From: Micromonospora costi | GTDB lineage: Bacteria; Actinomycetota; Actinomycetes; Mycobacteriales; Micromonosporaceae | Direction: 5' to 3' | DNA length: 64,000 nt | Assembly (NCBI RefSeq): GCF_003626655.1 | Contig: NZ_RBAN01000004.1 | Location: forward strand, 62,001-126,000 | In this document: positions 17,367-26,187 of the stretch, piece after piece | Layout of the letters: every line of letters begins with the position of its first letter | Numbering within the stretch: the first letter of the stretch is position 1 | Made by a program: the position numbers and the translations under genes | Notes under the pieces: model-generated | Seen by the model: the letters and a program-made list of their open reading frames with translations, nothing else | Told to the model about the DNA's origin: nothing | Databases searched by the model: none

Positions 17367-18953
17367 TCAGCGGAAGCAGGTCGCCACCGGTGCCGCGTTC
17401 CCCGCGCAGTTGGTCGGTTCGTTCTCGACGATGACGCTCTCGTCGTCGATGCGGACCCGGGCGTGCTGGGCGAAGATGCCGCCCGGCTGGACGGACGCGC
17501 CGTTGCGCACGACCTTGCTCGTGTAGAGCGAGACCTGGCCGGCGGTCGCGTAGATCCCGCCGCCCTTGGAGGCGGAGCCGACCGCCTCGTTGCCGGCAAC
17601 GTCGCTGCCGCGGACGAGCACGTTCGACTTCTCGGCGTAGATGCCGCCGCCGACGCCGTGGGTCGTGTTGCCGGCGATCACGCTGTCGTCGATCGGGAGC
17701 AGGCCCTTCACCGTGGAGATGCCGCCGCCCTTGAGGGTGGAGGTGTTGTCCCGGATCGTCATGCCGCGCAGCACGATCACCGCGTCGGAGTTGGCGATGC
17801 CGCCGCCGATCTGCGCGGTGTTGCCCACCACCGTGGTGTCGAGGACCTTCGTCCGGGCCGAGAAGCTGGCCAGGCCACCGCCCTGCGCCGCGCTGTTCTG
17901 GGCGAAGGTCGTGGTGTCCACGTCCGCCGCCCCGCGGTAGTTGCCGAGGCCGCCGCCGTACGCGTTGGCACTGTTGTGGTGGAACTGCGACCCCCGCAGC
18001 GTCAGCACCCCGCCGTTGAGCAGGCCCCCGCCCTTGCCCGCGGCGCCAGCGGCGCTGTTGCCCACGAAGGTGCTGTCGGTGACGACCATGTTGCCGTCGT
18101 TGAAGATCCCGCCGCCGCCGCCCTCCGCGGAGAGCGAGGTGCTTCCGGTGACGGTGACGCGCTCGACGACGGCGGTCGCCCCGTGCACGACGTGGACGCT
18201 GCCGCCCTCGATCTTCGAACGGCCGTTGCGCAGCTCGACGTTCCGCAGGGTCAGCTCGCCACCGTCGCGGACGGTGAAGAAGCGGAAGTCCTCGGCGTGC
18301 ACGTCGCGCTCGATGACGGCGCCGTCGCCGTCGATGGTGATCGGTTGGTAGACCACCGGCAGCCCGGCCTTGTCGTCCTCGGGCTTGTGCGGTGGCGCCT
18401 CGGCGTCGCCCGGGGTCTCGGCGGCGTCGGCCGCCTCCCGGGCGTCGCGGATACCGCCGTCGTACTCGTCGACCTGGTGGAACGCCTGCGTCAGCGTGTA
18501 CGTGCAGTTCGATGCGAGCCGCAGCGACGCGCCGCCCTCGGCGTTGGCCTGCACGAGCGCCGCCACGAGCTTGGCCGCGTCGCAGGGGACGGACACGACC
18601 GGGTGACGCCCGGTCCCGGGAGTGTGCGTCCGCTCGCCCCCGCTGTCGCGCCGCTCCGGCTCACGCGCACCGCCGTCCCGCCCGTCCCCGTTCGACCCGT
18701 CCGGCCGGCCGGCGCCGTCACCGGCCGGCTCCCGGTCGGCGTTCCCGCCGTCCTCCCGGCCGGCGTCCTCACCGCGCAGGAGGTTCGCGGCGCCGCCGGA
18801 GGCGAGGAAGGGAAGGTCGCGGCCGGCCGCCAGGGCGCCGCCGGCACCCGCTACCCCCACCACGAGGCTGCCTGCCAGCAGGCCCCCGGCTAAGAACCAT
18901 CGTGACCGTCGTCTGGGTCGCCCTGCCCGCCGGCCCGCTCGGTACGTGGACAT
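17367..18953 (-). CDS. Secreted right-handed beta-helix protein
   Basis: 528 residues. N-terminal Arg-rich region plus hydrophobic segment (RRRSRWFLAGGLLAGSLVVGVAGAGGALA) is a signal peptide with cleavage near ALA. Next come ~60 residues of Gly/Asp/Arg-rich linker, then about 12 parallel beta-helix turns with the repeated GGGI(Y/A/F)N...V...S pattern (for example GGGIFNDGNMVVTDSTFVGN). Cysteines near the start of the helix and at the end (NCAGNAAPVATC) could form caps. The family includes pectate-lyase-like and adhesin-like proteins; no lyase catalytic residues are recognisable. Start ATG after GAGGCGGAG; the longer frame to 19091 is not coding-like. Confidence 0.75.
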   Translation of the reverse strand: MSTYRAGRRAGRPRRRSRWFLAGGLLAGSLVVGVAGAGGALAAGRDLPFLASGGAANLLRGEDAGREDGGNADREPAGDGAGRPDGSNGDGRDGGAREPERRDSGGERTHTPGTGRHPVVSVPCDAAKLVAALVQANAEGGASLRLASNCTYTLTQAFHQVDEYDGGIRDAREAADAAETPGDAEAPPHKPEDDKAGLPVVYQPITIDGDGAVIERDVHAEDFRFFTVRDGGELTLRNVELRNGRSKIEGGSVHVVHGATAVVERVTVTGSTSLSAEGGGGGIFNDGNMVVTDSTFVGNSAAGAAGKGGGLLNGGVLTLRGSQFHHNSANAYGGGLGNYRGAADVDTTTFAQNSAAQGGGLASFSARTKVLDTTVVGNTAQIGGGIANSDAVIVLRGMTIRDNTSTLKGGGISTVKGLLPIDDSVIAGNTTHGVGGGIYAEKSNVLVRGSDVAGNEAVGSASKGGGIYATAGQVSLYTSKVVRNGASVQPGGIFAQHARVRIDDESVIVENEPTNCAGNAAPVATCFR

Positions 18954-19154
18954 CGTCTCCGCCTCTCGTGACTGCCTGAACACGGCCGCGCCGAAACGGG
19001 CGCGGGGCGAGTGACAGGACGTCGACCCACCAAAGGTCACGATAGTGGTGCAATACGGACAGTAAGGCGTGAACGTGAATAGCCCTGCCATTCATCTTCG
19101 AGATCGGCTCGCCCGGCACGTGTCGATCGCCCACCGGAAAGCCCGGGCGGATGC

Positions 19155-21245
19155 TCAGCCGCCCACGTGGATGCCCGGCCGGCGGGACGGGTCGGGCTCG
19201 CTACGACGGATGATCTCCCGGACCACGGGCGGGGTGTCCCCCCGGCCCAGGATCAGGTAGCGCAGCAGGTGCGCGACGGGGCTGCCCTCCGACCACTCGA
19301 AGTGCGCGTGCGGCCGCACACCGGTCGCGTCCCGCAGGGCGAGCAGGATCGCCGCGATCGCGTTCGGGGCCGCCGGGCTGCTCGCCCGCAGCACACGGAA
19401 CCCGCCGACCTCCACACCGTGCACCCGCAGCACGTGGCTGAACTCCGACGGGTCGACCACGTCGATCTCCAGGAAGAGCACGTCCGCGGCGCCGGGCACC
19501 GGGTTCATGGCCCGCTGGGCGCGCTCCTTGAGCGTGTACTCCTTCATCGCGCCGCTGTCGCGCTTGTTGGCGATCAGGTGCAGCCGGCCGTCGTGGGCCA
19601 GCGACTCAGCGACGAACCGCCGGGCCGGCTCGTCGAACTCGATCCGCTCGGCCCGCAGCTCGGTGGTCCGGGTGACCCGGGAGACCAGCGAGACCACGAT
19701 GATGCCGAGGATGAACAGGCCGGAGATCGCGATGCCGTCGGGGTGTTCGATGACGTTGTCGCCCAGCGCGTACAGAAACACCACGGTGAGCACCGTGAAG
19801 CCGGTCGCCGCGACGCGCCGGCCCTGACGGAGGGTGGAGATCGCCACCGCGATCGCCGCCGAGACCATCATGGCCAGGATCCCGGTGGCGTACGCGCCGG
19901 CCTGCGCGTCGACGTCCGCCTCGAACGCGATCGTGATCGCGATGCTGAGCAGGGTGTAGACCACCACGACCGGACGCACGGCCCGACCCCACTCCGGCGC
20001 CATGCCGTACGACGGGAGATAGCGCGGCACGATGTTGATCAGACCGGCCATCGCCGAGGCGCCCGCGAACCACAGGATCAGCACGCTGCTCACGTCGTAG
20101 ACCGTGCCGAACCCCTCGCCCAGGTAGGTGTGCGCGAGGAAGGCGAGGGCACGCCCGTTGGCCGCCCCGCCGGCCTGGAACTCCTCGGCGGGGATGAGCA
20201 CCGTGGTGACGAACGTGGTCAGCAGCAGGTACACCGACATGATGAACGCGGCCGTGGCGAGCAGCCGCCGGGTGTTGCGGATCCGGGCGGCCAGCCGGGC
20301 CTCGCGGTCCGCGCCGTGGCCGGCCACCAGCGGCATCATGCTCACGCCCGTCTCGAAACCGGACAGCCCCAGCACCAGCAGCGGGAACGCGAGCACGGCA
20401 GTGACCAGCACGTCGCCGGGACCGCCGGACCCCGCCATGAGCGCGTCGCCCCAGTCGGAGAGCGTCCCGGGGTCGCCGACGATGCGGGCCAGGGCCACCG
20501 CCACGATCATCCCGTTGAGCGCCAGGAACGCCGCGACCAGCGGAATCGCGACCGCGACCGCCTCCCGGAACCCGAGCAGGAAGACCCCGCCGAGGACGAG
20601 CAGCAGCCCCACCGTGACCGCCACGGCGACGGGCCGGCCGCTGAAGCCCTCCGGAAGGTAGGGATTCTGCAGCAGGTGCACGGTGGCGTCGGCCGCCGAC
20701 AGCGTGATCGTGATGATCCACGAGGTGGCCACGAAGCCGAGCAGGACCAGCACGAAGATCTTGCCCCGCCAGAACGGCAGCAGCCGCTCCAGCATCGCGA
20801 CCGAACCCTGCCCGTGCGGGCTCTCCCGGGCCACCCGCCGGTACATGGGCAGCATCCCGAACAGCGTCAGCGCGACGATCAGCAGCGTCGCCAGCGGCGA
20901 GAGCGCCCCGGCGGCCACCGCCGCGATGCCGGGGAGATAGGACAGGGTGGAGAAGTAGTCGACACCCGTCAGGCACATCACCTGCCACCACGGGTGCGCC
21001 CGGGTCTGCCCCTCCACCGCCTCCGGGCCGACCGGCTGCACCCGGTGCCGGAACAGCCAGGCGAGCAGGCGGCCGGGGGGCGGCGCGGGACGTACCGGAC
21101 TCTGCACCCGCTCGGGGACGACCACCCGGCGGCCCCCGGGCTCCGGGCGCTTCGGATCGCGGGCGGCACGCAGCGCCGGGTCGGGCCCGGACGGCTGCCG
21201 CCGCCCGTGCGCCCGGCGTGGTTTCCCCCCGTGCTCCTCCGCCAT
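19155..21245 (-). CDS. APC-superfamily amino acid permease with long cytoplasmic ends
   Basis: 696 residues. After a ~75-residue charged N-terminus come about 12 membrane helices. The first has WWQVMCLTGVDYFSTLSYLPGIA, the unwound helix-1 substrate site of APC/KUP-like carriers. Helix 6-7 includes LVLGLSGFETGVSMMPLVAGHG. A ~170-residue soluble C-terminal domain (from ~residue 525) with alternating strands and helices follows and is unusual for simple amino acid permeases. Substrate not predictable. ATG at 21245 after GGGGCGGGG. Confidence 0.75.
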   Translation of the reverse strand: MAEEHGGKPRRAHGRRQPSGPDPALRAARDPKRPEPGGRRVVVPERVQSPVRPAPPPGRLLAWLFRHRVQPVGPEAVEGQTRAHPWWQVMCLTGVDYFSTLSYLPGIAAVAAGALSPLATLLIVALTLFGMLPMYRRVARESPHGQGSVAMLERLLPFWRGKIFVLVLLGFVATSWIITITLSAADATVHLLQNPYLPEGFSGRPVAVAVTVGLLLVLGGVFLLGFREAVAVAIPLVAAFLALNGMIVAVALARIVGDPGTLSDWGDALMAGSGGPGDVLVTAVLAFPLLVLGLSGFETGVSMMPLVAGHGADREARLAARIRNTRRLLATAAFIMSVYLLLTTFVTTVLIPAEEFQAGGAANGRALAFLAHTYLGEGFGTVYDVSSVLILWFAGASAMAGLINIVPRYLPSYGMAPEWGRAVRPVVVVYTLLSIAITIAFEADVDAQAGAYATGILAMMVSAAIAVAISTLRQGRRVAATGFTVLTVVFLYALGDNVIEHPDGIAISGLFILGIIVVSLVSRVTRTTELRAERIEFDEPARRFVAESLAHDGRLHLIANKRDSGAMKEYTLKERAQRAMNPVPGAADVLFLEIDVVDPSEFSHVLRVHGVEVGGFRVLRASSPAAPNAIAAILLALRDATGVRPHAHFEWSEGSPVAHLLRYLILGRGDTPPVVREIIRRSEPDPSRRPGIHVGG

Positions 21246-21329
21246 GTCCCCGCCCCGAACTCGTCGGCTCCTGCCCCGACCGTAGGTGGTGCTCCCCGCC
21301 GGCACCGCAACAAACCGGGGAAGCCGGGC

Positions 21330-21872
21330 CTACCGTCCGGTCCCGCCGAGCGCGTCGGCCAGGGCGTCCGGGTCGGCAACGGTGACCGTGACCGCCGGGT
21401 GGCGCAGCCACGAGCCCGGAGCCAGGGCCGGCACCGACGTGCCGAAGCGGACGCAGAGCCCGGGGCTCGTGCTGCTGCCGAAGGTGACGCCGCGGTCGAC
21501 CAGCGACAGGTGCGGGCCGATCACCCGCCACCAGCGGTACGGCCCGCCCCGCGTCACCCCGGCCACGTTGGCGCGGGCGGTGGTGAGGCGCCAGGGGCCG
21601 AACCGGACGAGCAGCCGGGCCTCGTCCACCTCGACCCACGCCGTCTCGGGCCGGACGCCGAGCAACGCCAGCGCGGGGCGGAACGGCGGATCGAAGCGGA
21701 ACGGGAACCGCAGACCGCTCACCGCGTACCGCCCGTGGGGTGTGGCGCCGGGCCACCCGGTCGCGCCGGGGCGGGCCGTGCGGGCCGGGGCCGGGCGGCG
21801 GGTCGCCGCCGGGTGGGGAGCGTCATGGCGCGGACGTACCCGGTGGGGGCGCGCCGACACCCCCGTGCCCAC
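21330..21872 (-). CDS. Conserved hypothetical protein
   Basis: Up to 180 residues; the conserved-looking part is the last ~130 (from GLRFPFRFDPPFRPALALLG), with alternating strands such as AWVEVDEARLLVRFGPWRL and the end VTVTVADPDALADALGG. No known catalytic motif or membrane helix. The start is uncertain: GTG at 21872 gives a Pro/Arg-rich N-terminus, whereas GTG at 21722 would begin just before the conserved part, and neither has a strong RBS. Function unknown. Confidence 0.55.
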   Translation of the reverse strand: MGTGVSARPHRVRPRHDAPHPAATRRPAPARTARPGATGWPGATPHGRYAVSGLRFPFRFDPPFRPALALLGVRPETAWVEVDEARLLVRFGPWRLTTARANVAGVTRGGPYRWWRVIGPHLSLVDRGVTFGSSTSPGLCVRFGTSVPALAPGSWLRHPAVTVTVADPDALADALGGTGR

Positions 21873-21899
21873 CGATCCACCCGCCAGGGGTAAGGGCCC

Positions 21900-22055
21900 T
21901 CAGTCCAGCAGCGCCCGCTCCGCGAGCGGAACGGCCGACTCGCACGCCGGTCGCACTCGCCGCATCCCGGCCATGCTCTGCGCCGCGTACGCCAGGTCCC
22001 ACAGCCGCGAGCCCAGCCCGGCGCCGTCCCAGTCGATCAGCACCCATCCGTGCGC
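21900..22055 (-). pseudogene. Fragment of an aminoglycoside phosphotransferase (APH)-family gene
   Basis: The frame encodes GWVLIDWDGAGLGSRLWDLA and ends AERALLD. This is the metal-binding DFG-equivalent (IDWD) and following helix of APH/choline-kinase-fold enzymes. The kinase N-lobe and the catalytic HGDxxxxN loop are missing, and just upstream (22056-22206) the sequence turns into hairpins with no homology. It is a decayed remnant of about 50 codons of a normally ~250-300-residue enzyme. Confidence 0.65.
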
Positions 22056-22090
22056 CGGGGGCGCGCTCCCCCCGCCCCCGGCGCACGGAC

Positions 22091-22192
22091 GCGTCCACGC
22101 GTCAGACCCCCCTCCGCGTGGACGCGCCGGTGTGCGTTCGTCCCCTCGCGGGGACACGCCCCCGCGTTCCGCCCCCCGGACGGAACGCGGGG
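22091..22192. repeat. Three consecutive hairpins
   Basis: Hairpin 1: GCGTCCACGCG (22091-22101) with CGCGTGGACGC (22115-22125). Hairpin 2: GTCCCC/GGGGAC at 22140-22155 with a 4-base loop. Hairpin 3: CCCCGCGTTCCG (22160-22171) with CGGAACGCGGGG (22181-22192). They lie just downstream of the DUF5995 gene and upstream of the APH remnant, and may act as a composite terminator or mark the break that destroyed the APH gene. Confidence 0.8.
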
Positions 22193-22206
22193 ACCCCCCG
22201 TCCCGG

Positions 22207-22977
22207 CTACTGCAGGAACGCCCCGAGGGGCGACAGCAGCAGCCGACCGAGCGCGGCGGCCGTGGAATCGAGCCGGCCCCGCTCACACTCGTGGGCGGCC
22301 GGATCGTGCCGGCACCGCCAGATCTTCTGCGCGTTGCGCCAGGCGACGTCGCGGGTGTACTCGACCAGTTCCCCCTGGTACCAGTCGTCGATGTCGCCGT
22401 TGACCATGTCGATGAGCAGCTGCCACCGCTCCAGGTAGCCGCGACGCAGCCCCGGGATCTTCTCCGCGAAGATGTTGTTGATCTCGAGGTAGTCGCGGTG
22501 CTGGTCGGTGCCGTCGACCGGCTCGGACTCCAGGTGGTCGAACGTGGTGACCAGCGCGAACGGCAGGTCGAAGTTGATGTGCGCGTTCACCCCGGCCGCC
22601 GCGGAGGGCAGCGGCCGGGCGTCCGGGCCGCGCATCCGCTCGAACAGGCACGACCAGGCCTTCGGGGTGCCCGGGCTCGAATCCGTCCAGAGCCGCAGCG
22701 CGTCGAAGTAGCGGGCGGCGAACTCCACGTCGAGCCGCGACAGGAAGACCGGGTCGACGAAGCGGTCGTCGTAGAGCCCGTCCAGCACCGTCGTCGTGAT
22801 GGTCAGGTAGAGCTTGTTGAAGTCCGCCAGGGGGCAGCTGTCCAGCAGCGGCGGCAGCCGCACCAGCATGTCCTGGAGCTTCGTGAGGTGGTCCACCACC
22901 GCCGGGACGTCGGCGGGGTGGTCGGCGAGCAGGTCGACGATGTCCCGGTGCACGGGGCCCCAGACCGGTTCCGTCAT
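22207..22977 (-). CDS. DUF5995 family protein
   Basis: 256 residues, all-helical by composition, without signal peptide. It matches the DUF5995 pattern: DRFVDPVFLSRLDVEFAARYF, then GVNAHINFDLPFALVTTF and DYLEINNIFAEKIPGL. The His/Asn-rich AHINFDL and the conserved acidic EINNIF suggest a ligand pocket, but no member is characterised. Start ATG with GGAGGAACA upstream. It lies directly downstream of and co-directional with the LuxR regulator, with a candidate shared regulatory motif in the 117-bp gap. Confidence 0.75.
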   Translation of the reverse strand: MTEPVWGPVHRDIVDLLADHPADVPAVVDHLTKLQDMLVRLPPLLDSCPLADFNKLYLTITTTVLDGLYDDRFVDPVFLSRLDVEFAARYFDALRLWTDSSPGTPKAWSCLFERMRGPDARPLPSAAAGVNAHINFDLPFALVTTFDHLESEPVDGTDQHRDYLEINNIFAEKIPGLRRGYLERWQLLIDMVNGDIDDWYQGELVEYTRDVAWRNAQKIWRCRHDPAAHECERGRLDSTAAALGRLLLSPLGAFLQ

Positions 22978-23054
22978 TGTTCCTCCACAGTGGTACGCGG
23001 CACCTGCCCGCCGATGGCGACAGGGCACAGCCTTCCAGCCGACGCTGTCCGTCG

Positions 23055-23078
23055 GATCAGTAGAACGACGTATACGGC
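23055..23078 (-). promoter_or_regulatory. Candidate operator upstream of DUF5995 gene
   Basis: Read on the minus strand it contains ATACGTCGTTCTACTGATC, matching 17 of 19 positions of the site at 26095-26113 upstream of the nucleotidyl cyclase gene, in the same orientation relative to its gene and at a similar distance (about 78 bases from the start). Confidence 0.5.
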
Positions 23079-23094
23079 GCGCCGCCGACGTACG

Positions 23095-25992
23095 TCAGCC
23101 GCGCCGGTTGCGCAGATAGATGGCGCTCGCCTGGACGCGGGTGCGGACCTGGAGCTTGTCGAAGATGTGCGAGACGTGCACGCCGATCGTCCGTTCGCTG
23201 ATGAACAGCCGCTGGCCGATCTCCTTGTTCGTCAGCCCCTCGGCCACCGCGGCGAGCACCTCCCGCTCCCGGGCGGTGAGCGTCGCCAGTTCGTCACCCA
23301 CCACCGGCGTCACATCCCGGCCGCCGCGGGACTGTTCCCGCTCGTCGAGCGCCACCCGGGCCCGCGTGGCGAGCGTCCGGATCTCCGAGGTCAGCGGCAC
23401 CGCGCCCAGGACCTGCGCCATCCGGTACGACTCGCGCAGCAGTTTGCCGGCGGTCGCCACCCGTGCGCGGCGGGCCAGCAGCGCCTCGGCCTGCCGCAGC
23501 CGGGAGTACGCCGCCGGGTACGGGTGGTTGCGCCGGTCCCACTCGGCCACCGACCGGGCCCACAGCTCCGGGTCGTTGTCGTCGAGCCGGCTCACCTCGG
23601 CGTCGCAGAGCGCCAGGAACCCGTCGACCACGTTGCGCACCGGCCGGGCCGCCTTCTCGCTCTTGCGGGCCACCCGCTGCGCCACGTCGCGCAGCCGGCG
23701 CACCGCCGTCCGGTCGACCTCGACCGTGCGGCTGGCGTGGGCCTCGGCCTCGGCGCGCAGACCGTGCCAGACCAGCGCCGCGAGGATGGCCACGTCGTCG
23801 GAGCGGCTCTCGGTCAGCCCGCGCTGCACCGCCTGGCGCGCGAGGTCGTGCCGGCCCTGCCACATGGCCAGGCCGGCGCGCAGGGTCAGCAGCGGGATGA
23901 CGTGCCGGGCGCCACCGCCGGCGAGCACGGTCGCCACCGAGTCGAGATCCCGGTCGGCCGCCTCGATGTCGCCGTAGCCCACCGACAGCCGGCACCGGGC
24001 CAGCAGCAGTTCCACGGCGTCGGCGCCGGACGGCCGGTGCCGCAGCGCCGCGGCGACCACCTTCTCCGCCTCGGCCCACTGGCCCACCCGGAACAGCCCG
24101 TTGGTGGCGATCGCCAGCAGCCGCGTCTCGTACGTGCGGCCCAACCCCAGCTCGGCGACCCGCTCGGCGCCCCGGCGGGCCACCACGACCCCCTCCTCGA
24201 GGATGTTGAGCGGGCCGGTGAGGAGTTCGGCCAGGTGCAGGTACGCGCACGCCACGTCGTCGGGCCGGCCGGCGCGCTCGGCGATCTCCAGCGCCCGGCG
24301 CATCACCGCGAGGCCGGCGTCCGGGTCCTCCAGGTAGGCCTCGCTGAAGCCCAGCGCCGCGCTCGCGAGCACCACCTCCGAGACGGAACCGTCCTCGGCC
24401 GCCGCGAGTTCCAGCGCCTCGCGGGCCCGGCGGCCCGCATCGGCGTACCGCCCGAGGTGCAGCAGCAGCTCGGCCAGGTGCGCGGCGGCGGTCGCCCGCT
24501 CGCGCGGGGTGCAGTCGTCGGCCTCCAGCGCCCGCCGGTACTCCTCCTCGGCGAGCGCGGAACGCCCGGCCGCCGCGAGGTACCGCGCCCGGCGGATGTG
24601 CAGCGCGCAGGTCGACATGCCGCCGGCGCCGGCCAGCTCCTCCAGCAGCGCCAGGGCGCGGGCGTGCTCGCCGCAGTGGTGGGCCGCCTCCGCGGCCTGC
24701 CTCAACAGGTCGGTGCGGTCTACCGTGCGCGGGCCGACGGCCGGCGCGTCGGCCAGCTGCAACGCCGCCGACCAGTGCCGGTGGGCCTCCGCGTAACCGT
24801 GCAGCCGCTCGGCCTCCTGCGCGGCGGCCACCGCCGCCGGAAGCGCGCGGGCCGGCTCACCGGCCAGCCGCCAGTGATGCGCCAGCCGGGCCTGGTGCAG
24901 CTCGGCCTCCGCCGAGGTCAGGGCCTCGGCGTACCGGCGGTGCAACGCCGAACGCTCGGCCGGCAGCAGCTCGTGCTCGAGCACCTCGGCCACCAGCCGG
25001 TGGCGCAGCCGGTAGCCGTCGTCGGCGCCGACCAGCAGCCGGTGCGCGACGGCCGCCCGGACGGCCTCGATGAGCTCCTGCTCGGGCAGCCGGACCACCC
25101 GGGCCAGCAGCCAGTGCTCCACGGGCTCCACGCCGGCCGCGACCGCGTGCACCACGGTGTGCGCGTGCTGGGGAAGCGCGTCGACCCGGGCCAGGAAGAT
25201 CTCCCGCAGGGTGTCGCTGAGCCCGTCCCGGCCGTCGCGCAGGTCCCGTGCCAGCTCCTCGATGACGAACGGGTTGCCACCGCTGCGCTGCCACACCTGC
25301 TCGGCCGCCTCCGCCGGCAACGTCCCGCCCACCACCGCCGTGGCGAGCTGCTCGGTGGCCGCCCGGTCGAGCGGGGCGAGGTCGAGCACCTGCACCGTAC
25401 GCAGCCGGCGCAGCTCGGTGAGCACGCGGCGCAGCGGGTGGGCGCCCTGCAACGACTCGGCGCGCACCGCGGCGAGCACCGACAGCTGGAGGTCACCGAG
25501 GCCGGCGAGCAGGTAGAGCAGGAGCTGGCGGGTGCTCCGGTCGACCCACTGGAGGTCGTCGAGGATCAGCACGAGCGGCCGGCCCTCGGCGATCAGGTGC
25601 AACCCGCGGGAGACCCGCTCCAGCAGCGCGCCGGCGCCGTCGGGCCCGGCCGTCTCCTCGGCGAACATCTGCAACAGCGCACGGACGGCCGACGAGGTGC
25701 GGGTGTGCGAGGTGGACAGTTCCGCGTCGAAGCGGCGCAGCGCCTGGAGCAGCGGGTGCAGCGGCGACGCGTCGCCGATGTCGAGGCAGGAGCCGGTAAG
25801 CACGAGGGCGCCGGCGTCACGCAGGTGCGCGCCCACCTCGCGCAGCAGCCGCGTCTTGCCCACCCCGCTCTCGCCGGTGAGGAAGACGGCAGCGGTGTGC
25901 CCCTGCGCGACGTCGTCGAGCAGCGCCGACCGGACCGACTTCACCAGGTCGGCCCGGCCGACGAGCGGTGCCGTGTCCACATCGCTGGCCAT
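23095..25992 (-). CDS. Large ATP-binding LuxR (LAL) transcriptional regulator
   Basis: 965 residues. N-terminal AAA/STAND ATPase: Walker A GESGVGKTRLL (~residues 40-50), Walker B LVLILDDLQWVD (~residues 140-151). A central ~550-residue TPR-like helical region follows, then a C-terminal LuxR HTH (LTAREREVLAAVAEGLTNKE...SERTIGVHVSHIFDKL). This is the MalT/LAL layout, in which ligand and ATP binding allow oligomerisation and activation. Start chosen at ATG 25992; a GTG ten codons upstream is possible. Divergent from the nucleotidyl cyclase gene across 195 bp. Inducer unknown. Confidence 0.88.
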   Translation of the reverse strand: MASDVDTAPLVGRADLVKSVRSALLDDVAQGHTAAVFLTGESGVGKTRLLREVGAHLRDAGALVLTGSCLDIGDASPLHPLLQALRRFDAELSTSHTRTSSAVRALLQMFAEETAGPDGAGALLERVSRGLHLIAEGRPLVLILDDLQWVDRSTRQLLLYLLAGLGDLQLSVLAAVRAESLQGAHPLRRVLTELRRLRTVQVLDLAPLDRAATEQLATAVVGGTLPAEAAEQVWQRSGGNPFVIEELARDLRDGRDGLSDTLREIFLARVDALPQHAHTVVHAVAAGVEPVEHWLLARVVRLPEQELIEAVRAAVAHRLLVGADDGYRLRHRLVAEVLEHELLPAERSALHRRYAEALTSAEAELHQARLAHHWRLAGEPARALPAAVAAAQEAERLHGYAEAHRHWSAALQLADAPAVGPRTVDRTDLLRQAAEAAHHCGEHARALALLEELAGAGGMSTCALHIRRARYLAAAGRSALAEEEYRRALEADDCTPRERATAAAHLAELLLHLGRYADAGRRAREALELAAAEDGSVSEVVLASAALGFSEAYLEDPDAGLAVMRRALEIAERAGRPDDVACAYLHLAELLTGPLNILEEGVVVARRGAERVAELGLGRTYETRLLAIATNGLFRVGQWAEAEKVVAAALRHRPSGADAVELLLARCRLSVGYGDIEAADRDLDSVATVLAGGGARHVIPLLTLRAGLAMWQGRHDLARQAVQRGLTESRSDDVAILAALVWHGLRAEAEAHASRTVEVDRTAVRRLRDVAQRVARKSEKAARPVRNVVDGFLALCDAEVSRLDDNDPELWARSVAEWDRRNHPYPAAYSRLRQAEALLARRARVATAGKLLRESYRMAQVLGAVPLTSEIRTLATRARVALDEREQSRGGRDVTPVVGDELATLTAREREVLAAVAEGLTNKEIGQRLFISERTIGVHVSHIFDKLQVRTRVQASAIYLRNRRG

Positions 25993-26088
25993 GACACGAA
26001 GCCTAGTCACAGGCCCCCGCACCGTTCTACGGCCGTTACGGCCATCCGGTACTCATCCCGTCGGCAATGTGACCAAATGTTGCGGGCG

Positions 26089-26113
26089 GCCGACATACGT
26101 CGTCCTACCGATC
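26089..26113 (+). promoter_or_regulatory. Candidate operator in LuxR/cyclase intergenic region
   Basis: Contains ATACGTCGTCCTACCGATC (26095-26113), the counterpart of the site at 23055-23078. It lies 75 bases upstream of the cyclase ATG and between the divergent LuxR and cyclase genes. A target for the encoded LuxR protein is the simplest reading, but this is inference. Confidence 0.5.
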
Positions 26114-26187
26114 CCCCGTCGGGTCAGTGGTGCGAGTCTCCGAGGGTCGTGAGCCGTCAACCGGGGGGGAAAGGGCAGGTGCGAGGC

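Noticed and set aside
21286..26187. Very long open frame on the plus strand (over 1600 codons) before the nucleotidyl cyclase gene
   Set aside because: It is the shadow of the minus-strand DUF5995 and LuxR genes in a stop-poor GC-rich region; the translated sequence is low complexity without domains. Only the part from 26188 is coding.
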